This document shows positions 57,377 to 64,000 of a stretch of DNA of 64,000 bases, one piece after another. Position 1 is the first letter of the stretch, and every line of letters starts with the position of its first letter. Location: NCBI RefSeq assembly GCF_014648655.1, contig NZ_BMRN01000006.1, positions 126,922-190,921 on the forward strand, read 5' to 3'. The stretch is from Streptomyces atratus. GTDB taxonomy: Bacteria; Actinomycetota; Actinomycetes; Streptomycetales; Streptomycetaceae. The notes under the pieces were generated by a model. It ran no database searches. It was not told the DNA's origin and saw nothing but the letters and a program-made list of their open reading frames with translations. A program made the translations under genes and the position numbers.

Positions 57377-58011
57377 GTGCCCGCATCCTTGTCGTGGACA
57401 ACTACGACAGCTTTGTCTTCAACCTCGTCCAGTACCTCTACCAGCTCGGCGCCGAGTGCGAAGTGCTGCGCAACGACGAGGTGACCACGGCACACGCCCA
57501 GGACGGCTTCGACGGCGTGCTGCTGTCGCCCGGCCCCGGCACCCCGGAGCAGGCAGGTGTCTGCGTCGAGATGGTGCGCCACTGCGCGGCCACGGGTGTT
57601 CCGGTCTTCGGGGTCTGCCTCGGGATGCAGTCGATGGCGGTGGCGTACGGCGGTGTGGTGGACCGGGCCCCGGAGCTGCTGCACGGCAAGACCTCGCTGG
57701 TGACCCATGAGGGCACCGGGGTCTTCACCGGTCTGCCGTCCCCCTTCACCGCGACCCGCTACCACTCGCTCGCCGCCGAACCCGACACGGTTCCGCCGGA
57801 GCTGGAGGTGACCGCGCGCACCGCCGACGGCATCATCATGGGGCTGCGCCACCGCGAACTGGCGGTGGAAGGCGTGCAGTTCCACCCGGAGTCGGTGCTG
57901 ACCGAGCACGGCCATCTGATGCTGGCCAACTGGCTGGCACAGTGCGGTGACACAGGAGCTGTCGCGAGGTCGGCGGGGCTAGCGCCGGTGGTGGGCAAGG
58001 CCGTCGCGTGA
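57373..58011 (+). CDS. class I glutamine amidotransferase (PabA/TrpG type)
   Basis: 212 residues from GTG 57373. ILVVDNYDSFVFNLVQYL at the start, oxyanion/Cys site PVFGVCLGMQSMAVAYGG, and His-Glu in GVQFHPESVL. Supplies ammonia to an aminodeoxychorismate or anthranilate synthase partner, which is not in this window. Embedded between sortase genes by two 4-nt overlaps, an arrangement shared by Streptomyces. Confidence 0.92.
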   Translation: MSARILVVDNYDSFVFNLVQYLYQLGAECEVLRNDEVTTAHAQDGFDGVLLSPGPGTPEQAGVCVEMVRHCAATGVPVFGVCLGMQSMAVAYGGVVDRAPELLHGKTSLVTHEGTGVFTGLPSPFTATRYHSLAAEPDTVPPELEVTARTADGIIMGLRHRELAVEGVQFHPESVLTEHGHLMLANWLAQCGDTGAVARSAGLAPVVGKAVA

Positions 58012-59396
58012 CCGCACTCCGCCCCGAACACGACGCCGGACAGGACGGCCCGTACGAGCCAGAAGCGTACGAGGCCGAAGGCGCGTTCGAGGCGGCGGTC
58101 GACCAGCTGGCGGATCCGCTGAACGATCCGCTGCCGGGGCAGCATGCCTCGCCGTGGTTCCGGGCGGACAACGTCCCGTCCGAGGAGCCGGGGGCGCGGC
58201 AGGAGCAGAAGCCGGGGCGGGGGCTGCACCGGGCGCCGGACCAGCCGCCGCAGATGCAGGCACAGCCGCCACAAGGGGCGCAGAAGCCCGAGGAGACTCC
58301 GCGGGAGTGGTACGACCCCGAGGGGTTCGAACGGGACTGGTACGGGCAGCAGACGCCCGCGCCGACGCCCGCGCCGACGCACCGGGAGCAACCCGTCGCC
58401 CGTCCCTTCCCGCTCGACGACGAGACGGTCGGTCTGCGGACGGCGGACACCCGGCGTCTGGTCGACCGGGCGATGACGACCCGGCAGCCGAATTCCGGGC
58501 CGGAGCCGGAACTGGGGTCGGCAAGCGATGCGGAGAGCTTCGCGGAACCGGGCACGGGGCCCGAGACGGCCGATCCGGAACCACGTACCGGAGGCCGCGC
58601 CGAGCGTCGGCGCGCTGCCAAGGGGCGCGGCCGCCGACGTACCGAACCGCAGCCGGAGACAACGACGCCGGCCGCGAAGCCGATGTCACGCGTCGAGGCA
58701 CGGCGTGCGGCGCGTGCGGCCAAGGACAGCCCGGCCGTTGTCGCCAGCCGGGTCGTCGGGGAGCTGTTCATCACCCTCGGCGTGCTGATGCTGCTGTTCG
58801 TCACGTACCAGCTGTGGTGGACGAATGTGCGTGCCAACCAGTACGCCGGCAAGGAGACGCACAAGATCCAGGACGACTGGGCGAAGGGCGACCGCAATCC
58901 CGGTGTGTTCGAAGCGGGGCAGGGATTCGCCATCATCCACATCCCCAAACTGGATGTCGTCGCTCCGATCGCCGAGGGCATCAGCAAGGAGAAGGTCCTC
59001 GACCGGGGCATGGTCGGCCACTACGACGAGGGCGCGCTCCGCACCGCGATGCCGTCGGCCAAGAAGGGCAACTTCGCGCTGGCGGGCCACCGCAACACGC
59101 ACGGCGAACCGTTCCGCTACATCAACCGGCTGCGCCCCGGTGACCTGATCGTGGTCGAGACGCAGGATGCGTACTACACATACGAGGCGACGAAGACCCT
59201 TCCGCAGACATCGCCGTCCAATGTCTCGGTGATCGGCCCGGTGCCGCCCGGTTCGGGGTTCACCGGGCCGGGCCGGTACATCACTCTGACGACCTGTACG
59301 CCGGAATTCACGAGTACGTACCGTTTGATCGTCTGGGGCAAGATGGTCGACGAACGACCGCGCAGCAAAGGGAAACCCGACGCGCTCGTCGGCTGA
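58008..59396 (+). CDS. class E sortase with long N-terminal extension
   Basis: 462 residues from GTG 58008, overlapping the amidotransferase by 4 nt. The first ~240 residues are acidic then Pro/Gln/Arg-rich and predicted cytoplasmic. One membrane helix (VVGELFITLGVLMLLFVTYQLWW) follows. The sortase domain has FALAGHRNTHGEPF (His), YITLTTCTP (Cys) and TYRLIVWGKM (Arg). In S. coelicolor the tandem sortases of this locus anchor chaplins; this and the next gene appear to be their counterparts. Confidence 0.92.
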   Translation: MTALRPEHDAGQDGPYEPEAYEAEGAFEAAVDQLADPLNDPLPGQHASPWFRADNVPSEEPGARQEQKPGRGLHRAPDQPPQMQAQPPQGAQKPEETPREWYDPEGFERDWYGQQTPAPTPAPTHREQPVARPFPLDDETVGLRTADTRRLVDRAMTTRQPNSGPEPELGSASDAESFAEPGTGPETADPEPRTGGRAERRRAAKGRGRRRTEPQPETTTPAAKPMSRVEARRAARAAKDSPAVVASRVVGELFITLGVLMLLFVTYQLWWTNVRANQYAGKETHKIQDDWAKGDRNPGVFEAGQGFAIIHIPKLDVVAPIAEGISKEKVLDRGMVGHYDEGALRTAMPSAKKGNFALAGHRNTHGEPFRYINRLRPGDLIVVETQDAYYTYEATKTLPQTSPSNVSVIGPVPPGSGFTGPGRYITLTTCTPEFTSTYRLIVWGKMVDERPRSKGKPDALVG

Positions 59397-59423
59397 GACA
59401 TCATCACGACAGGGACGGGTGCG

Positions 59424-60164
59424 GTGACAGCGAGGACCGAGCACGAAGAGCGAACCGGTGAGTCCGCGGCTCCGCCGCGGCGCAGCGGCCGCCATCCCGT
59501 CGCGACCGCGGTCAGTGTTTTCGGCGAACTGCTGATCACCGCAGGCCTGGTGCTGGGGCTCTTCGTCGTCTACTCCCTCTGGTGGACAAATGTGCTCGCC
59601 GATCGCGAGGCCACCAAACAGGGCCACACCGTCCGCGACCGCTGGGCGGGCGGACCGGGCGCGCTGGACACCAAGGACGGCATCGGCTTCCTGCACGTCC
59701 CGTCGATGAAGAACGGCGAGGTGCTGGTCAAGAAAGGCACCGACACCGAGAACCTCAACGACGGCATCGCGGGCTACTACACGGACCCGGTGAAGTCTGC
59801 TCTCCCCTGGGACAAGAAGGGCAACTTCACCCTGGCGGCACACCGCGACGGGCACGGTGCCAAGTTCCACAACATCGACAAGGTGAAGAAGGGTGACGCG
59901 GTCGTCTTCGAGACCAAGGACACCTGGTACGTCTACAAGGTCTTCAAGGAGCTTCCCGAGACGTCGAAGTACAACGTCGATGTGCTGCAGGCGGTGCCGA
60001 AGGGATCGGGAGCGAAGAAGCCCGGACGCTACATCACGTTGACGACCTGCACGCCCGTCTACACGTCGAAGTACCGCTACATCGTGTGGGGCGAGCTGGT
60101 GCGTACGGAGAAGGTGGACAAGGACCGTACGAAGCCGGCGGAGCTGCGGTCACCGGTACGCTGA
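59424..60164 (+). CDS. class E sortase
   Basis: 246 residues from GTG 59424. A short N-terminus, an anchor (VFGELLITAGLVLGLFVVYSLWW) and the catalytic set FTLAAHRDGHGAKF (His), YITLTTCTP (Cys) and KYRYIVWGEL (Arg). Tandem with the preceding sortase (27 nt gap) and strongly similar in the catalytic domain. Ends at a strong terminator. Confidence 0.92.
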   Translation: MTARTEHEERTGESAAPPRRSGRHPVATAVSVFGELLITAGLVLGLFVVYSLWWTNVLADREATKQGHTVRDRWAGGPGALDTKDGIGFLHVPSMKNGEVLVKKGTDTENLNDGIAGYYTDPVKSALPWDKKGNFTLAAHRDGHGAKFHNIDKVKKGDAVVFETKDTWYVYKVFKELPETSKYNVDVLQAVPKGSGAKKPGRYITLTTCTPVYTSKYRYIVWGELVRTEKVDKDRTKPAELRSPVR

Positions 60165-60169
60165 GCCGG

Positions 60170-60206
60170 GCCCGAAGTCGCAACCATTCTTTGCGACTTC
60201 GGGCCT
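60170..60206. terminator. bidirectional terminator, sortase / Mrr-like gene
   Basis: GGCCCGAAGTCGCAA (60170-60184) pairs perfectly with 60192-60206, loop CCATTCT. Confidence 0.85.
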
Positions 60207-60228
60207 TCTGCCGTCCTGGTCTACTTGC

Positions 60229-61296
60229 TTACTTGAGTACCTGCAGCTTCGCGCCTGCGCTCCAGGCCTCCAGCAGGCCGCGGTGAACGGCGGTGACGCC
60301 GACCTGCATCGCGATATCGAGCGACTCGCGGGAGAACGGACAGGTCGCCACGTACACGGCAACGTCCGCCCGGTGCAGCGTCTTTGTGCCGACGAACTTC
60401 TGCATCTCGCCGCTCCACACCGAGCGGTACGGGGCGAAGTTCTTGCACTGGACGACCACCCGCCGCCCGTTGGCGGTGTACGCAGTGACGTCGGCCCCGC
60501 GGTCGCCGCTACCACCGTGGATCTCGACGTCGATGCAGCCGTCCCGGCGCAGCAGCCCTGCGATGTGCTGCTCGAACTCCCGCCAGTTCATGGCGTCGAT
60601 GGAGGCCATGACCCCGGTGAGGGGGCGCTGTTCCTGCGCGCGCTGAAGGCGGCGCAGCTGGATGTCGTGGCGGACGAGCCTCCGCTCGATCTGCTGGACG
60701 TTCTCGCGGAGGCTGATGAGTTCTCGCTGCTGCTCGCCGGAGGTCTCGATGAGGGCGTTGAGTATAGGGACGACGGTGGCGCCGAGGAGGCGGGTGAAGC
60801 TCTTCTCGCTGAGTCGCGTGATGTGGGCGTCGAGGGATTCGACGTCGCTGTCACGCCGAGGGGTATCCGTGATCACCGGATGCACCCGGGAGGTGTGTTC
60901 GACGTCGAGCAGATATGTACGGACACGGCGCGCGATCTCGCTGTCTCGGAGCAGCATGGCGACGTTGAGGACGGTCCGCTGCGGCCAGACGGCCATGCTC
61001 GAACGGGGCTGTGGATAACTCTCCGGATAGGAACTCAGGGTGAGTTCCTTAAATTTCTGCAGCTCAGCGCCCCGGATCACCCTGAGGCCATTCGATTCGA
61101 GCTCTTCTCGATGACGGCTGAGGAGGTTGTTGATGACGGTTTCCGCCACCTCGAAGTAGGCGGCGACCATGGCGGTGGTCACGTGCATGCCGTCCGGCAG
61201 CAAGGACAGCGTCTTGACTCGGTCGAGTGCCTCCGTCCGCTCGGTGAAGCTCTGACGCAGCGCCTGTGATTCCACCAGAGCGACTTCGTTGATCAC
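60229..61296 (-). CDS. Mrr-like restriction endonuclease domain fused to a phage-regulator-like N-terminal domain
   Basis: 355 residues. The N-terminal ~130 (LPDGMHVTTAMVAAYFEVAE, VLNVAMLLRDSEIARRVRTYLL) resemble a domain common in prophage and Firmicute regulators; I do not recall a firm family name. A coiled-coil middle (~170-225) follows. The C-terminal nuclease domain has MNWREFEQHIAGLL, GSGDRGADVTAY (Asp) and VVVQCKNFA (QxK), the Mrr/PD-(D/E)xK signature. Possible Type IV or defence nuclease. It sits alone between conserved wall genes, suggesting insertion. Confidence 0.8.
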   Translation of the reverse strand: MINEVALVESQALRQSFTERTEALDRVKTLSLLPDGMHVTTAMVAAYFEVAETVINNLLSRHREELESNGLRVIRGAELQKFKELTLSSYPESYPQPRSSMAVWPQRTVLNVAMLLRDSEIARRVRTYLLDVEHTSRVHPVITDTPRRDSDVESLDAHITRLSEKSFTRLLGATVVPILNALIETSGEQQRELISLRENVQQIERRLVRHDIQLRRLQRAQEQRPLTGVMASIDAMNWREFEQHIAGLLRRDGCIDVEIHGGSGDRGADVTAYTANGRRVVVQCKNFAPYRSVWSGEMQKFVGTKTLHRADVAVYVATCPFSRESLDIAMQVGVTAVHRGLLEAWSAGAKLQVLK

Positions 61297-61446
61297 GCTC
61301 TTGACCCTTCGCGTATCCAGCGATGCGGACGGAGTCCGATGCCCCGCCTCACCCGGTCAACGAATCGGCACATATGAAGACACGATCGAGTTACGGCTGC
61401 ATGTGCGGTATGTCAGAGCAGAGGGCATCGCTGCGGACACCGCAAA

Positions 61447-61479
61447 GGGCCCCGGTCACCGTTGCGGTGACTGGGGCCC
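61447..61479 (-). terminator. pknB terminator
   Basis: GGGCCCCGGTCACC (61447-61460) pairs with 61466-61479 with one mismatch, loop GTTGC. Confidence 0.7.
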
Positions 61480-61500
61480 GATGGCAGTCGCGATTCGGGG

Positions 61501-63483
61501 TCAGTGCCGACGTGAGCCGGACGGGCCGCCGAAGATGTTGCCGTCTCCACCGCCCGGCATGGTCTGGACGTTGACCGCGCTGTTCTTGTCGACCTGCTGG
61601 CCCACATTGGGCTGGTAGGTGACAACGATCGCGTTGTCGTCATTCGGTCCCTGCACCTGGCCGATCTGCAGACCCACCTGGGCCAGCAGGGCCTTCGCCT
61701 CCCCGAGGGTCTTGCCCTGAAGGTCGGGAACCGTTGCCTTCTCCGGCTGCGGCGGACCCTTCGAGACCTTCAGGACGATCGGGGCGTTCTTGGCCTGCTT
61801 GCCGACTCCGGGGGACTGCTCAACCACGGTGTCCACCGGCTGGGGCGAGTCGACGTCGACACGCGAGATGGTTGTGAACCCGATGCCCCTGAGCTGGGCC
61901 TCTGCATCCTGGTACGTACGGGTGCGAACGTCGGGGAGGTCCAGCAGGGCCTGCTTGGCAACCGTGATCGTGACCTCGGAGTTCTTCTCGGCCTTCGTGC
62001 CGCCGTCGGGGTCCTGCTTGATGACCGTATTCGCGGTCTTCTCGGACTCGACCGTGGTGACGTTCACCGTGAAGCCCTTGGCCTCAAGCTCCTTGCGGGC
62101 GGTCTCCTCTGTCTTCTCCACGACGCTCGGGACCTCGACCTTCGGCGCGCCGGTGGAGACGACGACCGTGACGGTGTCCTTCTCCGCCATCGTGCCATCG
62201 GCGTCCGGGGTCTGGCTGCAGATCTTGCCCTTGGGCTGTTCCTCGCAGGGTTCGCGCGAGCCGACCTTGAGAATGACGTCGGAGGTTTCCGCGAGTTTCT
62301 GTGCTTCCTTCACGGTCGAGCCGACCATGTTCGGCACATCGACCTTGCCGCTGTTGCCGTTGTCGTTGCTGAATACCGACCGGCCGATCAGGATCGCGCC
62401 GATGAGCACCAGGATGCCCGCGACGATCAGCAGGATCGTCGAGGTGTTGCTCTTCTTCTGGCGGCGACGGTCCGGGCGGTCGTCGTAGCCGTAGCCGCCG
62501 TCGTCCGGGTTGACCGGGGGCAGCATGGACGTGGGCGCGCCGTTCTGGTCCGCGGCGCGCAGCGCGGTGGTGGGCTGGTCGTTGCCGTAACCGTCGTAGC
62601 CGCCGTAACCCGGCACACCCATCGCCGCGGTGGCGGCGACCGGTCGGCCGTCGAGGCAGGCCTCGATGTCGGCGCGCATCTCGTCGGCCGACTGGTAGCG
62701 GTAGTCGGGGTCCTTGACCAGGGCCTTCAACACGATCGCGTCCATCTCGGGCGTGATCTCGGGGTCGAAGTTGCTGGGCTTCTGCGGCTCTTCCCGTACG
62801 TGCTGGTAGGCAACCGCGACGGGTGAGTCCCCAATGAACGGCGGCCGGACCGTCAGCAGCTCGTAGAGCAGGCAACCGGTCGAGTACAGGTCGGAGCGCG
62901 CGTCGACCTGCTCGCCCTTGGCCTGTTCCGGGGAGAGGTACTGGGCGGTGCCGATGACGGCCGCGGTCTGGGTCATCGTCATACCGGAGTCGCCCATGGC
63001 GCGGGCGATACCGAAGTCCATGACCTTGACCTGGCCGGTGCGCGTCAGCATGACGTTCGCCGGTTTGATGTCGCGGTGGACGATGCCTGCGCGGTGCGAG
63101 TACTCCAGCGCCTGGAGGATGCCGACGGTCATCTCGAGGGTGCGCTCGGGCAGCAGCTTGCGGCCGGAGTGCAGAAGTTCCCTGAGCGTCGACCCGTCGA
63201 CGTACTCCATCACGATGTACGGGATGGAGACCCCGTCGACGTAATCCTCACCGGTGTCGTAGACAGCGACGATCGCCGGGTGATTGAGCGAGGCGGCGGA
63301 CTGGGCCTCACGGCGGAACCGGGCCTGGAAGGACGGGTCGCGGGCCAGATCGGCCCGCAGCGTCTTCACAGCTACGGTGCGGCCGAGCCGGGTGTCGTGT
63401 GCGAGGTAGACCTCGGCCATGCCACCACGGCCGAGCACCGAGCCCAGCTCGTACCGGCCGCCGAGGCGACGCGGCTCTTCCAT
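61501..63483 (-). CDS. pknB: PASTA-domain Ser/Thr kinase PknB type
   Basis: 660 residues from ATG 63483. Kinase domain (~10-275): LGRGGMAEVYLA, VAVKTLRA, HRDIKPANVML and MDFGIARAM. A Gly/Tyr-rich juxtamembrane stretch precedes one helix (STILLIVAGILVLIGAILIG). Four extracellular PASTA repeats follow, starting VDVPNMVG, VEVPSVVE, LDLPDVRT and ATVPDLQG; they sense muropeptides or lipid II. Regulates wall synthesis and division with the adjacent penicillin-binding protein. Transcribed leftward after pbpA. Confidence 0.95.
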   Translation of the reverse strand: MEEPRRLGGRYELGSVLGRGGMAEVYLAHDTRLGRTVAVKTLRADLARDPSFQARFRREAQSAASLNHPAIVAVYDTGEDYVDGVSIPYIVMEYVDGSTLRELLHSGRKLLPERTLEMTVGILQALEYSHRAGIVHRDIKPANVMLTRTGQVKVMDFGIARAMGDSGMTMTQTAAVIGTAQYLSPEQAKGEQVDARSDLYSTGCLLYELLTVRPPFIGDSPVAVAYQHVREEPQKPSNFDPEITPEMDAIVLKALVKDPDYRYQSADEMRADIEACLDGRPVAATAAMGVPGYGGYDGYGNDQPTTALRAADQNGAPTSMLPPVNPDDGGYGYDDRPDRRRQKKSNTSTILLIVAGILVLIGAILIGRSVFSNDNGNSGKVDVPNMVGSTVKEAQKLAETSDVILKVGSREPCEEQPKGKICSQTPDADGTMAEKDTVTVVVSTGAPKVEVPSVVEKTEETARKELEAKGFTVNVTTVESEKTANTVIKQDPDGGTKAEKNSEVTITVAKQALLDLPDVRTRTYQDAEAQLRGIGFTTISRVDVDSPQPVDTVVEQSPGVGKQAKNAPIVLKVSKGPPQPEKATVPDLQGKTLGEAKALLAQVGLQIGQVQGPNDDNAIVVTYQPNVGQQVDKNSAVNVQTMPGGGDGNIFGGPSGSRRH

Positions 63484-63650
63484 AACTGTTCCAGCCCTCT
63501 CCGTCAGTCCCGACCGCACCGGTGTGCGGTCCGGCGGTGTGCTGCTCGCGCATACGCTACCGGCCGCGCACTACCTGATCGGCCCGGAGTCCGGACCTGA
63601 TATCTGACCGGTATCCCAATGTGCAGGTATGGCACCCGATGTGACAGGCA

Positions 63651-64000
63651 TCACTTCTTGCTGTCGATGACCGCCTTCATTACAGCCTGTGCGATCGGGG
63701 CGGCCAGACCGCCACCGGAGATGTCGTCGCGGTTGGCCTGGCCGTCCTCGACGACCACGGCGACGGCGACCGGGGAGCCGCTGTCGGTCTTGGCGTACGA
63801 GATGAACCAGGCGTACGGCTTCTCGCTGTTGTTGAGACCGTGCTGGGCCGTACCGGTCTTGCCGCCGATGGTGACGCCGGGGATCTTGGCCCGCTGCCCC
63901 GTGCCGTTCTTGACGACGGTCTCCATCATCTGCTGGAGTTTCTGGGCGTTCTCACCCGAAAGGGGCTGGCTGAGCTGCTCCTTCTCGTGGGTGTAGATCA
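63651..64000 (-). CDS. penicillin-binding transpeptidase (PbpA type), C-terminal part
   Basis: Last ~116 residues; the gene continues past the window edge. The KTG motif is in VTIGGKTGTAQHGLNN, followed by YAWFISYAK and the end PIAQAVMKAVIDSKK. Together with downstream pknB this is the actinobacterial rodA/ftsW-pbpA-pknB arrangement. Cross-links septal or polar peptidoglycan. Confidence 0.9.
   Translation of the reverse strand, partial: IYTHEKEQLSQPLSGENAQKLQQMMETVVKNGTGQRAKIPGVTIGGKTGTAQHGLNNSEKPYAWFISYAKTDSGSPVAVAVVVEDGQANRDDISGGGLAAPIAQAVMKAVIDSKK

Noticed and set aside
61010..61018. TGTGGATAA DnaA box in the Mrr-like gene
   Set aside because: A single box inside coding sequence, without neighbours; chance occurrence is likely.

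Overview
The window is a GC-rich (about 70%) actinobacterial chromosome segment centred on the replication origin. Gene order (rpsF-ssb-rpsR-rplI, femX, ino1, murJ, sigM-trxBA, parAB, rsmG, yidC, rnpA, rpmH, dnaA, oriC, dnaN, gnd, recF, dciA, gyrBA, tRNA-Ile, tRNA-Ala, crgA, class E sortases, pknB-pbpA), GTG/TTG starts, exact GTTTCACGTGAAAC parS sites and rare TTA codons all point to Streptomyces or a very close relative. All functional assignments come from reading the sequence and from knowledge of the families; no database search was run.

Left arm (1-31.6 kb). It starts with the end of a MATE exporter and the leftward ribosomal protein/SSB operon. Then come a small membrane protein, a FemX-type lipid II branching enzyme with an atypical alanine-racemase-like neighbour, a GT87 mannosyltransferase and a class A PBP. 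A PadR regulator sits beside inositol-phosphate synthase, followed by an MFS protein and the CCA-adding enzyme. Next is an envelope block: a DUF6049 membrane protein, MurJ, a membrane pseudokinase, SigM with its anti-sigma factor, and trxB-trxA behind a SigR-type promoter. The arm ends with the leftward origin-proximal genes parB, parA, rsmG, jag, yidC, yidD, rnpA and rpmH. Seven exact parS sites lie in this arm, several built into terminators or coding sequence.

Origin and right arm to 44.7 kb. dnaA (rightward) is followed by about 1 kb of oriC packed with DnaA boxes, then dnaN, gnd, recF, dciA-like, gyrB, gyrA, a DUF3566 membrane protein and tRNA-Ile(GAT).

Variable stretch (44.7-53 kb). 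Downstream of tRNA-Ile lie a tiny membrane ORF, a decayed tyrosine-recombinase fragment, a secreted DUF6344-like protein and a DLW-39 peptide. A von Willebrand A gene follows that carries a frameshift and a TTA codon, next to a paralogue lacking the VWA domain. Then come a Ser/Thr kinase, an HTH protein, tRNA-Ala(TGC) and a DUF5324 protein.

Cell wall/development block (53.3-64 kb). It holds a cyclophilin, a rhomboid protease, an intergenic DnaA-box cluster, CrgA, a DUF881 protein, three class E sortases interleaved with a small membrane protein and a PabA/TrpG amidotransferase, an Mrr-like nuclease fusion, the PASTA kinase PknB and the C-terminus of a penicillin-binding protein. Most of the window is conserved core; the novelty lies in regulatory DNA architecture and a few odd proteins rather than in an obvious new system.
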